From: an uncultured bacterium
GTDB lineage: Bacteria > Cyanobacteriota > Vampirovibrionia > Gastranaerophilales > Gastranaerophilaceae
Assembly (NCBI GenBank): GCA_902761735.1
Contig: CACWLL010000001.1
Span: forward strand, 244,947 to 308,946
Direction: 5' to 3'
DNA length: 64,000 nucleotides
Shown: piece by piece, positions 1 through 8,823 of the stretch
Numbering within the stretch: position 1 is the stretch's first letter
Layout: every line of letters starts with the position of its first letter
The notes under the pieces: model-generated
Databases searched by the model: none
What the model was told of the DNA's origin: nothing
The model's input: the letters and a program-made list of their open reading frames with translations, nothing else
Translations under genes and position numbers: made by a program

Positions 1-380
1 AACAAATCGGCAAAACTGCAAATAATGGAAATATGACATTTCAAAAACAAGTCGGCAATCAAACCGTAACAACAGGCGCACGCTATAACGGTAACATTAT
101 TGCTCAAGTTTCGGAAAATACCGGCAACATCAAGGGCTTTGGAAAGAAAATCCGATATAACGATGACGGAGATATTGTTGAAGTAGCACATTTTAGAAGA
201 GCTACTAATTTTAGAAAAACGGTAAAAGAAAATCTTGATACCGGTGAAGTTAACATAAAAACGTTACGCACTAACCCAAATACTGAATATATCGTTGAAC
301 ACACTAATATAGATATATATGGGGCAAATACTTCCAAAACAACTCCGGTAAAAATCAAAGGCAAATCTTCCCCAATATAA
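1..380 (+). CDS. 3' end of an unrecognised protein (partial, runs off the left edge)
   Basis: The reading frame is open from base 3 through the left edge to a TAA at 378-380, so this is the C-terminal ~125 residues of a longer gene. An internal ATG at 33 has no ribosome binding site and is probably not the start. The residues are rich in Asn, Thr, Gly and Lys and form short alternating polar/aliphatic stretches (for example NGNIIAQVSENTGNIKGFGK), suggesting beta-strand-rich repeats of the kind in secreted or RHS-like proteins. No family is recognised. A strong intrinsic terminator follows 27 bases after the stop. Confidence 0.6.
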   Translation, partial: QIGKTANNGNMTFQKQVGNQTVTTGARYNGNIIAQVSENTGNIKGFGKKIRYNDDGDIVEVAHFRRATNFRKTVKENLDTGEVNIKTLRTNPNTEYIVEHTNIDIYGANTSKTTPVKIKGKSSPI

Positions 381-406
381 AAATATTCGATAAAGATAAC
401 CAAGAC

Positions 407-435
407 AAAAGCTCCCACATAACAGGAGCTTTTTT
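407..435 (+). terminator. Rho-independent terminator
   Basis: An AAAAGCTCC arm and its complementary GGAGCTTTTT arm, separated by a 9-base loop, are followed by a T-run. It lies just after the partial CDS and ends that transcript. Confidence 0.85.
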
Positions 436-529
436 ATATTACTGATAAAAAGTCATACTCATTAATTTTCGTTACAAACAATTGAATTAATTTTTTATTA
501 GCGTAATATATATGAAAAAGGATTATTGC

Positions 530-2143
530 ATGCTTATTAATTTAGATTTAACAAAGAATCACAGCTATAACATTTATAATAATAAACACTATAATAACAT
601 TATACCTCACTATCCAAACAATAACACAATAAATGACAACTATACTCGTATTGGTAAACATTCGGAACCGAGTTTTGGAATAAAAATTAAAACAGAAGCA
701 ATTCCCGGAGAATTGCCTAAAGAATTACAACTTAAATTAACAAGCATAAGAAAAAGTATAAAAAATATTAAAGATTTTTATGCTCAATATGCCGTAAGCA
801 ATCCTGCACTTAACGCAAGAATCAAAAAGGGCTATCGCGAACTTATAATCAAAAAGAAGTCCGCAATAATATTCAAACACATAAATGACACGACCGTAAC
901 GGTTATGCAGGGACAGAAAAACCCTGAAATACTTTACATAAGCGTTGATAAAGAAGGCGAAGCTTATAACGGAATAATCGCAGACGGCAATAAGCTGATT
1001 AAAAACTACCGACCAAACAATCCGCATATGCTGCCTTCTAAATTGCAGTATTTTAATCAGGAAGAGATAACTCAATCTAAAGTCGGCGATTTTATCGATT
1101 TGGCATTTGATAAAATTTCTCAATACCATCATTATATTTCTAAATATAAGTCAGGAGAAGTTCCTCTGCCAAAAGCCGATAGTATTCATCCTACATTAAT
1201 CAAGGATGCAAACCAGGAACTTGCTGTTATTCATAGAAACAGCGTCGCATACGGGCAAAAATCAACCACGACAAATAAATCAAAAAAGACCGCACAAACA
1301 ACCGCAAAAGCAGCTAAGGGCTCTGTTATAACACAAAAAGTAAAAGACTTCTCAACGAATATAAATGAAATATTTACGGCTGACCCAAAGACTTTAGCTC
1401 CTCACATAAATGCGAAAGTTGCGTCTAGCGGCAAAACTATCAGTTTCTCGGTTAAAACCGCAGATGGAGGGCAGCTAAGAGTTTCTAAAGTTGCCAGTAT
1501 AAATTATGGAAACACAATGCTTTACCTTTCAATAGTAAAGCATAACCCCGACCAAACCCAAAATTATATTAGTATAGATTTGGCAAATTATTCAATACTG
1601 AAAACAAAAACTGAAGGCAAACCATTCATAACTTTTGCAAAAGATGAAGCAAACAATACTATTGCTCTTGTTCATGAAATGACAACGGATGAAATTGCAC
1701 ATAGAAAAATTATAGAAAAATTAGATGAATATGCAAAAGAAATTATTAAAGACACTAAAAGCCCAGTTGCTGAGGCAGAATTAAAACCTGAACAAATTTC
1801 AGCCGCCACAAAACCGGAAAAAGAAATTGACACAATAATAACAACAACAAAGAGACGAACAAGAACACCTAAAAAAGAAAAAGCAGCCGAGATTCCTGCA
1901 AAGGAACCAATCATACTTAAAGAGATATCCGAAACAAAGCCATTAACAGAACAAATAAGAGATAATTTATTAGCTGATTTTAAGGAAAAAGTTACAAGTT
2001 TGGCAAAACAAGACGCTATTGAACTTGCCGAAGAATACAAAAAAGTCTTTGTTGCAGAGTTTACCAAAGCAATAAACAATATCAAAATTGAAATAAATAA
2101 AAAAGCGGAAGAAATACTTGCTTCCTTTGCAAATATACAATAA
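530..2143 (+). CDS. Hypothetical Asn/Lys-rich protein
   Basis: No family is recognised. The frame opens at an ATG at 512, but the ATG at 530 is preceded by AAAAGGA with 7-base spacing and is preferred, giving 537 residues. The first ~40 residues are dominated by Asn, Tyr and His, then comes a short E-P-S-F-G segment; two other proteins here (35919 and 37808) have comparable polar starts followed by a P-x-F motif. A middle region around residue 250 is Lys/Thr/Ala-rich and looks disordered. The last ~130 residues are Lys/Glu/Ala-rich and probably helical or coiled coil. There is no signal peptide or membrane segment. It converges on the Na/Pi transporter gene with only two bases between stop codons and no visible terminator. 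Confidence 0.6.
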   Translation: MLINLDLTKNHSYNIYNNKHYNNIIPHYPNNNTINDNYTRIGKHSEPSFGIKIKTEAIPGELPKELQLKLTSIRKSIKNIKDFYAQYAVSNPALNARIKKGYRELIIKKKSAIIFKHINDTTVTVMQGQKNPEILYISVDKEGEAYNGIIADGNKLIKNYRPNNPHMLPSKLQYFNQEEITQSKVGDFIDLAFDKISQYHHYISKYKSGEVPLPKADSIHPTLIKDANQELAVIHRNSVAYGQKSTTTNKSKKTAQTTAKAAKGSVITQKVKDFSTNINEIFTADPKTLAPHINAKVASSGKTISFSVKTADGGQLRVSKVASINYGNTMLYLSIVKHNPDQTQNYISIDLANYSILKTKTEGKPFITFAKDEANNTIALVHEMTTDEIAHRKIIEKLDEYAKEIIKDTKSPVAEAELKPEQISAATKPEKEIDTIITTTKRRTRTPKKEKAAEIPAKEPIILKEISETKPLTEQIRDNLLADFKEKVTSLAKQDAIELAEEYKKVFVAEFTKAINNIKIEINKKAEEILASFANIQ

Positions 2144-2145
2144 AC

Positions 2146-3900
2146 TTAGATTTGAGCAACCATATACTTCTCTTTAAATTCATCCAGTTGCTGAGCGTAA
2201 TTGTTTGTTTCGGATTTCAACAGATTCTTCAATTCGTGTCTTGGAATACCGACATTAGCAGACTGAATCATATTTGTTGCGATATTTGAACAGTGGTCGG
2301 AAATTCTTTCCAAATCATTAAGCACCTCTGCATATGTAAAACCTCTTTTGATATGTGCTTTTGCGGTTTTAACCCTTTTTATATGATTCTTTTTTGCCCT
2401 ATATGCTATATCATCCACGACCTGTTCATATGGTTCAACTTCATGAGCCAAGGCTAAATCATTATATATAAACGCCCTAACAGTCATATCATATACGTCT
2501 TTTACAGCATTGACAATTTTCTTCAACTCCTCAACAGTTTCAGGAACAAATGTCCATTCCTTACGGTACATCTTGTCAGCCATCTCCGATATATGTGTTG
2601 CATGGTCCGCAATTTTTTCAAAATCTGATATAGACAAAATTAATTGAGAGATTTTATTCGATTCTTCTTCCGGCAAATCTTTACCGGAAAGTTTTTGCAG
2701 GAAGGTTTCCAAAACATCCTGATATTTATCGATTTTGATCTCATTCTTAGCCACAATATCAGATATTTTTGGATTATAATGTTTTAACATACGAACAGAC
2801 ATTACAAGGTTCTCTCTTGTAAGTTTTGCCATATCAGCAGTAGCTTTATAACACTGTGCAATCGCAATTGAAGGAGTAAGTATCAACCTTTCATCAAGTA
2901 TAACCTCTTGCTCCTCAACCGTATCTTTAACAACAATATATGATATTTTTTCTAACAAGCTTCTGAATGGGAATTGAATTGTAGCCGCAAGAATACTGAA
3001 AATTGTATGAACAACAGCAATACCAAAAGGATTTGCAATTCGGCTGAGCGGAAAAACATTTACGAATTTTGCCCACAGAGCAAGAGCTACAAAAAATATT
3101 CCGGCACCTATTACGTTGAATGCGACATGTATTGCAGCGACCCTTTTTGCATTGGTATTTACCCCGATACTGGATAAAACCGCCGTAATACAGGTTCCGA
3201 TATGTTGACCGGCAATAATTGGGGCAGCAACGGCATAAGATATACTGCCTGTCATAGATAATGCCTGCAACATACCCACAGACGCCGCCGAGCTTTGAAT
3301 AATCATTGTAACAACAAGTCCGACAAACAATCCGAACAAAGGATTACTGAACAATGTTAAAACTTGTGCGAACTTTGGATCACTTGCCAACGGAGCCATA
3401 GATGAGGACATTAGTCCCATACCGAACATTAATATTGAAAACCCGAGTAAAAAAGTTCCAAAAGACTTACGTCTTGAAGCTCGACTGCTTGGGGACATAA
3501 GCATTATTACCCCAATTAGGGCTAATATAGGGGAAAAAGATTCCGGTTTCAACAATCTTAAGAAAAAGTTTGTACTTTGTATACCTGACAAACTTAATAT
3601 CCACGAAGTTACCGTCGTGCCGACATTTGAGCCTATAATTATGGCTACCGTCTGAGATAATTTCATAATTCCGGAGTTTACAAAACCGACAAGCATGACT
3701 GTTACTGCGGATGAGCTTTGTATCGCTATTGTCATTCCTGCGCCTAACAATAAGCCTTTTAACGGGTTTGAAGTAAGCTTTTCGAGCAACTTCTCCATTT
3801 TACCGCCGGCTATGCGTTCTAAGCCTGAGGACATAACTATCATTCCGTATAAGAAAAATGCCAGGCCTCCACATAAAGTAAAAATTGAAAATATATCCAT
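2146..3900 (-). CDS. Na+/phosphate cotransporter family protein with PhoU-like C-terminal domain
   Basis: A membrane protein of the Na/Pi-cotransporter (NptA/PF02690) family, expected to move phosphate or another anion with sodium. The two internal repeats carry the diagnostic Q-S-S-S-A (residues 61-65) and Q-S-S-A-A motifs, each beside glycine-rich hydrophobic helices. After ~330 residues of membrane helices, the C-terminal ~230 residues are soluble and helical with paired PhoU-like bundles (segments with D-x-E-R-I-x-D-H-x-x-N). The start at 3900 gives MDIFSIFTL, the usual N-terminus of the family; a GTG ten codons upstream is possible, but the GGAG at 3912-3915 favours 3900. The gene is a single unit, divergent from the PspA operon. 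Confidence 0.88.
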   Translation of the reverse strand: MDIFSIFTLCGGLAFFLYGMIVMSSGLERIAGGKMEKLLEKLTSNPLKGLLLGAGMTIAIQSSSAVTVMLVGFVNSGIMKLSQTVAIIIGSNVGTTVTSWILSLSGIQSTNFFLRLLKPESFSPILALIGVIMLMSPSSRASRRKSFGTFLLGFSILMFGMGLMSSSMAPLASDPKFAQVLTLFSNPLFGLFVGLVVTMIIQSSAASVGMLQALSMTGSISYAVAAPIIAGQHIGTCITAVLSSIGVNTNAKRVAAIHVAFNVIGAGIFFVALALWAKFVNVFPLSRIANPFGIAVVHTIFSILAATIQFPFRSLLEKISYIVVKDTVEEQEVILDERLILTPSIAIAQCYKATADMAKLTRENLVMSVRMLKHYNPKISDIVAKNEIKIDKYQDVLETFLQKLSGKDLPEEESNKISQLILSISDFEKIADHATHISEMADKMYRKEWTFVPETVEELKKIVNAVKDVYDMTVRAFIYNDLALAHEVEPYEQVVDDIAYRAKKNHIKRVKTAKAHIKRGFTYAEVLNDLERISDHCSNIATNMIQSANVGIPRHELKNLLKSETNNYAQQLDEFKEKYMVAQI

Positions 3901-4026
3901 ACTATAAATTAACTCCGAGTTATTCTGCACAAATTCATTTTATCATAAATATTTCTACAAATAAAAAACATGGGCAATTGAAATCTTTTATGATAAAATT
4001 AAACTGCTATAAGATTTGGAGTGTAC

Positions 4027-4764
4027 ATGTTTTTAGATAAATTGGTTTGCATGATAAAAGCTATTTGGCATAAGCTTATAAACAGGTTTTTGGATCCGAT
4101 ACTGCTTGCAGAACAAAATGTTCGGGATTTAAAAAAAGATTATGCCCTCAGTATGAATGCCCTTGCCCAAATCAAATCTTTATCTATTGAAACAGGAACA
4201 AAAATAGCCGAACAAAAAGCTATTGCAAAAGATTTTGAAGATAAGGCTCTTTCTTATCTTCAAAAAGCACAATCAGGAGAGCTCTCACAAGAAGATGCCG
4301 ATAATTTGGCAACAGATGCTCTAAAGAAAAAACAGGAAATTATAGAAAGCATCAAAAAAAATTCAATTGAAGCCAAAAATTTTGATTCAATGGCAGAAAA
4401 TTTAGAAAACAAAATTAACAATCTTAACAAGCAAATTTCCGATATGGAATATGAAGTTAAAACATTAAAAGCAAGGCATAAAGCGGCAATAAGTTCAAAA
4501 AAACTTTCTATAAACAGAATTACATTAAGTGACGGCAGCCCGAATGCCCAAATTGAAAACCTAAAAGGGAAAATTAAAGAAGAAGAAGCTTTAGCCAAAG
4601 CATATGATGAACTATCTATGATTGAAACTTCAATTGACAGAGAGATAAATGCCGCTATCGGGACAAGTTATCCGGATGAAGTGCAAATTTCTCTTAATGA
4701 CTTGAAAAAACAGCTAAACGAAAATTATTTATTGTCGAATAAAAAAGAGAATGAAAACGAATAG
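4027..4764 (+). CDS. PspA/IM30 (Vipp1)-family protein, first paralogue
   Basis: An ESCRT-III-like membrane-stress protein of the PspA/IM30 family that should bind the inner face of the cytoplasmic membrane and oligomerise. An amphipathic N-terminal helix (FLDKLVCMIKAIWHKLINRF) is followed by the family sequence L-D-P-I-L-L-A-E-Q-N-V-R-D-L and then ~170 residues of charged coiled coil. The upstream GTG at 4021 is less likely because GGAG (4018-4021) is correctly spaced for the ATG at 4027. It is first in a six-gene operon with DUF4178, DUF350 and a polyamine-synthase-like gene, a layout related to E. coli yjfJ-yjfL. A second paralogue lies at 43709-44473. Confidence 0.87.
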   Translation: MFLDKLVCMIKAIWHKLINRFLDPILLAEQNVRDLKKDYALSMNALAQIKSLSIETGTKIAEQKAIAKDFEDKALSYLQKAQSGELSQEDADNLATDALKKKQEIIESIKKNSIEAKNFDSMAENLENKINNLNKQISDMEYEVKTLKARHKAAISSKKLSINRITLSDGSPNAQIENLKGKIKEEEALAKAYDELSMIETSIDREINAAIGTSYPDEVQISLNDLKKQLNENYLLSNKKENENE

Positions 4765-4773
4765 GAGATAAAT

Positions 4774-5478
4774 ATGTACGTTATTATTTACGGAATTGTT
4801 GCATTAGTAATATTGTTTGTATTATTAGGAACTTTCCCTGGATTAATCCAATTTATATTAGCTCTTGTGGCTGTAATGTTCGTTATATTAATAGTAATGA
4901 GAAATAGAGATATCAAGAAAAACAGCAAACCTGATATTGATGAAAATGCATTGGTAATACAAAACGTAAAAGCCGGAGGAATCATAAAACTGGCTTATCT
5001 TGACGGGCATAACGGAGAGGTAAACTTAAAAGTTCTTAGTCGAAATCTTTATACCGAAGGGGATTTTTATTGGTATGAACTTGAATGCACCACAAATGAA
5101 GGCGAAAAAGTATGGATTGATGTAGAGGATGATGACAAATTAACAGTATCTGCCGTAATTGCTAAACCAACAGCATCCGAGCTCGTTTTTTCCGCATCAT
5201 TAGCGAGTATTGATGATAATGAACGAGGCGATGTTCGTTATAAAAATCGCCGATATGTATATATTGATTCCGGAGATGCCGTTTTTTATAAACACTGTGA
5301 CGACAGAAAAAAAGAACGATTATATTATTGGGATTTTCAATCTGGCAATTACATTGTTTCAGTAGAAGAATGGAAAAACGATGAGGGCAAAAAAGATATG
5401 GAATATTACTATTCTCAAATTTTACCACCGGCATCAATTACGGTATATTCTGTAAACGGAGGAACGAAAAATGAATAA
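4774..5478 (+). CDS. DUF4178-type membrane-anchored protein
   Basis: Residues 1-45 form two hydrophobic helices; the remaining ~190 residues are soluble and beta-rich, with aromatic and acidic segments (DFYWYELEC, RLYYWDFQSGNY, DMEYYYSQILPPASITVY). This fits DUF4178 proteins, which regularly occur next to PspA, DUF350 and spermidine-synthase-like genes; their biochemical role is unknown. The ATG lies 9 bases after the pspA stop and has an AGGAG site. It overlaps the next gene by 8 bases, so translation is probably coupled. The family assignment rests on the overall pattern and the neighbours, not on catalytic residues. Confidence 0.7.
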   Translation: MYVIIYGIVALVILFVLLGTFPGLIQFILALVAVMFVILIVMRNRDIKKNSKPDIDENALVIQNVKAGGIIKLAYLDGHNGEVNLKVLSRNLYTEGDFYWYELECTTNEGEKVWIDVEDDDKLTVSAVIAKPTASELVFSASLASIDDNERGDVRYKNRRYVYIDSGDAVFYKHCDDRKKERLYYWDFQSGNYIVSVEEWKNDEGKKDMEYYYSQILPPASITVYSVNGGTKNE

Positions 5479-6340
5479 TATTATTATAAGCCTCATATAC
5501 CTTATTACATCTTGCATATTATTAATTATAGGCAGAAAGCTATACCTGAAATCTATTAAATATGATATGCAAAAGGAAATCCAAAACGAAAATCACACCG
5601 CAATTATTCCGTACTGCGGCTTCTTAGTCGGTTGTACAGCAATTCTTGCGGGAGCATTCGTCGGACCGGATTCTCAATCCGTATTCTATAAAGAATATTT
5701 ATACTATGTAGCGTACGGTATCTTAGGAATTAGCTTAATGCTTTTTGCAGGAAACATCGCGGAAAAAGCTATATTATATAAATTTAATAACACGGATGAA
5801 ATAGTTCGTGATAGGAATTTAGGAGCAGCAGCAATACACTGCGGAATATATCTGGCAACAGGCTTGATTATAGCCGGTTGTGTTACCGGAGATACTCTTT
5901 TAACTCACGGTAAATTGTACGGCTTAATTTCTACATTAATATACTATGTTCTGGGAATGGGTTTTCTTATACTATTTTCAAAACTTCATGACAAACTAAC
6001 TCCGTATCCGCTATTAGAAGAAATTGAAAACGACAACAGTGCTGTCGGGATTTCCTTTGGGGGACACATTGCAGCCATAGGGATAATTTTAATGAAAGCG
6101 TCTATCGGAGATGTAGGTTCTATATCTCACGGATTAGCTACATACCTTTTGGATTTATCCGCAATTGTTCTACTTTTACCTTGTGTAAGAATCTTTTTAG
6201 ACAAAATTATTGTTCGAAACATTAATATAGCAAAAGAAGTTCGCAACAATAATATTGCGGCAGGTATCGGAGAAGCTGCAACTATTATAGCTTTTGCAAT
6301 ACTTATATTCTTTATGGTAGATTTTGTCGGAATAGCATAG
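5471..6340 (+). CDS. DUF350 integral membrane protein (two repeats)
   Basis: A polytopic membrane protein of 289 residues with about eight hydrophobic helices. It appears to consist of two consecutive DUF350 units: each has a small-residue-rich segment (ILAGAFVG, LIIAGCVTG, IGIILMKASIGD) following a polar A/G-rich turn. DUF350 proteins (E. coli YjfL is one) are encoded with PspA homologues and polyamine-synthase-like enzymes; no transported substrate is established. The start overlaps the DUF4178 stop by 8 bases and the next gene follows after 8 bases with a GGAGG site, so it belongs to the operon. Confidence 0.78.
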   Translation: MNNIIISLIYLITSCILLIIGRKLYLKSIKYDMQKEIQNENHTAIIPYCGFLVGCTAILAGAFVGPDSQSVFYKEYLYYVAYGILGISLMLFAGNIAEKAILYKFNNTDEIVRDRNLGAAAIHCGIYLATGLIIAGCVTGDTLLTHGKLYGLISTLIYYVLGMGFLILFSKLHDKLTPYPLLEEIENDNSAVGISFGGHIAAIGIILMKASIGDVGSISHGLATYLLDLSAIVLLLPCVRIFLDKIIVRNINIAKEVRNNNIAAGIGEAATIIAFAILIFFMVDFVGIA

Positions 6341-6348
6341 GAGGCAAA

Positions 6349-6951
6349 ATGATAGTCGACCCTAAACAAAAAAGAAAAGATTTAATATTTTATAATAACT
6401 TGCTTCTTATTATGAGTATTTTTTCTGTTATATTTTTTATAACCGCCATGTTTGTAGATGCTCCGACATTGAAAACAAAAACTTTTTACAATATTTCAGA
6501 CACAAAAAAATTCGGGCCAATAGTCGTAAAAGACAAACCAAAAATTTATGAAATAAAAACCTATATGTTCAGTAACAACACCAGCGTATACATATCAGGA
6601 GAAGTTATTAACGAAGATGACGATACTTTGTTTGAATTCGGAAAAGATTTATGGCATGAAAGCGGCTACGATTCGGAAGGATATTGGTCTGAATCTGATA
6701 ATGGGATGAATGCTAAGATAACCCTAAGTGAACCGGGAACATATTATATTAAACTTAATAAAGAGGATAATTCTTTCCCTGACATAAGCGCAACCTTTTA
6801 CAGAAAAAGCGGAAGCGGAATACCGCATTTCATGGTAGGCTTTTATTTACTAATAATTACTTTATTTACTTTTATATTCAGGAATAAAGAATGGATAAAA
6901 GAAAAATATATTTGGCTGGATGAAGTTTTAGAGGAGGCATCTGATGATTAA
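6349..6951 (+). CDS. Bitopic membrane protein of the PspA/DUF350 operon
   Basis: No domain name can be given with confidence. Residues ~15-38 and ~165-185 are hydrophobic helices that would place the ~125 residues between them outside the cytoplasmic membrane. That domain is beta-rich with several Tyr and acidic residues and reads like a small jelly-roll or Ig-like sandwich (YEIKTYMFSNNTSVYISGEV, then TLSEPGTYYIKL). The short C-terminal tail is acidic. The ATG has a GGAGG site, and the gene overlaps the following small ORF by 8 bases. Genes of this design recur beside DUF4178 and DUF350, which supports a shared envelope function. Confidence 0.6.
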   Translation: MIVDPKQKRKDLIFYNNLLLIMSIFSVIFFITAMFVDAPTLKTKTFYNISDTKKFGPIVVKDKPKIYEIKTYMFSNNTSVYISGEVINEDDDTLFEFGKDLWHESGYDSEGYWSESDNGMNAKITLSEPGTYYIKLNKEDNSFPDISATFYRKSGSGIPHFMVGFYLLIITLFTFIFRNKEWIKEKYIWLDEVLEEASDD

Positions 6952-7183
6952 AATATATCAAATTATCTGCTATGTATGCCTTATAGGGCTACTTACCGTA
7001 ATATATTTTGCTTGCTTCAATTACGCTGAAGCCGGATATGGGTATCCGGGATACAGAGGGTTTCATCACCATCATTCGCACTTTTATTTTGCAAGATACG
7101 ATTATAATTACAATTCCAGCGTAAGGGAAAACAGCGTTGGCGGACACGGATTTTCAAAGAAAGGTATTCACGGTGGAAAATAG
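6944..7183 (+). CDS. Small His/Tyr/Gly-rich membrane or exported protein
   Basis: A 79-residue protein. Residues 4-25 are a hydrophobic helix ending near A-E-A, which could be a signal peptide or an anchor. The remainder is rich in Tyr, Gly and His, with an F-H-H-H-H-S-H-F cluster that could bind metal. It starts with an upstream GAGG site inside the preceding gene and overlaps the following gene by 11 bases, so it is embedded in the operon and probably genuine. Function unknown. Confidence 0.6.
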   Translation: MIKIYQIICYVCLIGLLTVIYFACFNYAEAGYGYPGYRGFHHHHSHFYFARYDYNYNSSVRENSVGGHGFSKKGIHGGK

Positions 7184-8708
7184 AAGTATTTTAACCCGAA
7201 AAGATGCGGCTATATTACTTTTTTGCGTATCAGTAGTCGGATTTTGCACTATTATATATGAACTGCTTATAGGGAGTATTTCTTCCTATTTTATAGGGGA
7301 CAGCATTAAACAATTCTCCATAACCATAGGATTAACAATGACTGCTATGGGAATAGGGACATTAATATCCAGATTTTTTAATAAAAATCTTATTTATTGG
7401 TTCATATTTGTAGAGTTATTAATTGCAATAATCGGCGGCTTATCCGTACCTATACTATATTGGGTATATGCCGCACAATTCTTTTACTATCCCATAATGT
7501 GTATTTTAATTGTCGCAATCGGCACTCTTATCGGGCTAGAAATTCCGTTACTAACACGAATTATGGAAGAATATTTTCAATTAAGAGAGAATATTTCTAA
7601 TGTATTATCATTGGATTATTTAGGTGCATTTTTGGCTTCATTGGCATTCCCTTTTATACTTCTGCCATTTTTAGGAATTTTTAATACATCTCTTTCAACC
7701 GGATTATTAAATCTGCTTGTCGGAATACTGACATTTATTTGGTTCAAAAACAGACTTACGTTAAAACGCACAAAAATGATAAAAACACAAACATTATTAA
7801 TACTTATTTTACTCGTAGGCTGCTTACTCTTTTCTAAAGAGATTTCTTTTTATCTTGAAAACTCTATGTATGACGACAGAGTAGTATTTTCAAAACAAAC
7901 GAAGTATCAAAAACTTGTTATAACAAAGAATAAGGCTGATGTAAGACTATTTATAGACGGTAATGTTCAATTCTCCTCAATTGATGAATACCGATACCAC
8001 GAACCGCTTATTCATATACCTATGAATCTTGTAAACAAAAAAGAAAATATTCTTATACTCGGAGGCGGTGACGGATTAGCCGCAAGAGAAATTCTTAAAT
8101 ATGATGACGTTAAACGTATAACTGTCGTTGATTTAGATGAAGAGATGACGGAACTGGCAATTTCTAACAGAGTAATTTCCGAATTAAATGAGAACAGTTT
8201 TAAAAACCCGAAAGTAGAAATTTTAAATCAAGACGCCTTCAAGTATTTGGAAAATGTAAAAGAATACTATGATGTGATAATTATAGACTTACCCGACCCA
8301 AACAATTCTTCTCTTGCAAGATTATACAGTAAAGAATTTTACAAAATCGTTCATCAAAAACTGGCAAAAAACGGTATAACCGTCACTCAAGCAACAAGCC
8401 CGTTTTTCTCTCCTGAAGCATATTGGTGCATAAACGAATCGATGAAAGCAGCCGGATTTAAATACACAAAGCCTTATCACACATATGTACCTTCTTTTGG
8501 AGATTGGGGCTTCATCCTCGGAAGTAATACCCCGATAGATAACACAAAAATTGATATTTCAGTCCCGACCAAATATCTTACAAAAGAAACAGTTTCTGCA
8601 CTGTTTACAATTCCAAAAGATATTGAACGCAAGAATATAAAAGTATCTACTTTGGACAGACCCGAGATATTAAACTATTACCTTAGCGGTTGGAAATATT
8701 GGGATTAA
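7173..8708 (+). CDS. Membrane-fused spermidine synthase-like aminopropyltransferase
   Basis: A polyamine aminopropyltransferase (SpeE-like) fold attached to an N-terminal membrane domain. The first ~220 residues contain about seven hydrophobic helices. The soluble part has the AdoMet-type Rossmann motif ILILGGGDGLAAREIL, the acidic strand VVDLDEEM and the D-x-x-x-Y-D-V-I-I-I-D-L-P-D-P segment typical of spermidine synthases. GTG at 7173 is chosen because AGAAAGG lies 8 bases upstream; the TTG at 7137 lacks a site. It is the last gene of the PspA operon, overlapping the small His-rich gene by 11 bases. Substrate specificity cannot be read, and members with this membrane fusion need not make spermidine. 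Confidence 0.82.
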   Translation: MENRSILTRKDAAILLFCVSVVGFCTIIYELLIGSISSYFIGDSIKQFSITIGLTMTAMGIGTLISRFFNKNLIYWFIFVELLIAIIGGLSVPILYWVYAAQFFYYPIMCILIVAIGTLIGLEIPLLTRIMEEYFQLRENISNVLSLDYLGAFLASLAFPFILLPFLGIFNTSLSTGLLNLLVGILTFIWFKNRLTLKRTKMIKTQTLLILILLVGCLLFSKEISFYLENSMYDDRVVFSKQTKYQKLVITKNKADVRLFIDGNVQFSSIDEYRYHEPLIHIPMNLVNKKENILILGGGDGLAAREILKYDDVKRITVVDLDEEMTELAISNRVISELNENSFKNPKVEILNQDAFKYLENVKEYYDVIIIDLPDPNNSSLARLYSKEFYKIVHQKLAKNGITVTQATSPFFSPEAYWCINESMKAAGFKYTKPYHTYVPSFGDWGFILGSNTPIDNTKIDISVPTKYLTKETVSALFTIPKDIERKNIKVSTLDRPEILNYYLSGWKYWD

Positions 8709-8741
8709 ATAATTATAAACAAATATAAAATATTAAGAAAG

Positions 8742-8770
8742 TTTACAAATTCGAAATTTTGTAGTAAGAT
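8742..8770 (+). promoter_or_regulatory. Sigma-70-type promoter of the aquaporin gene
   Basis: TTTACA (8742-8747), a 17-base spacer and TAAGAT (8765-8770). The transcribed leader contains an A/T-rich inverted repeat (8783-8802, AAAAATACA and TGTATTTTT) followed by the AGGAGG site of the gene, so some leader control is possible. Confidence 0.6.
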
Positions 8771-8823
8771 AAGACAGTCGTTAAAAATACAAGTGTATTT
8801 TTTAAATTTTAGGAGGTTTAAAG

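Noticed and set aside
3700..3907. Plus-strand ORF opposite the Na/Pi transporter start
   Set aside because: It is antisense to a well-supported membrane protein and has no start signal.
7137..7175. TTG start for the spermidine-synthase-like gene
   Set aside because: No ribosome binding site; GTG at 7173 has AGAAAGG correctly placed.
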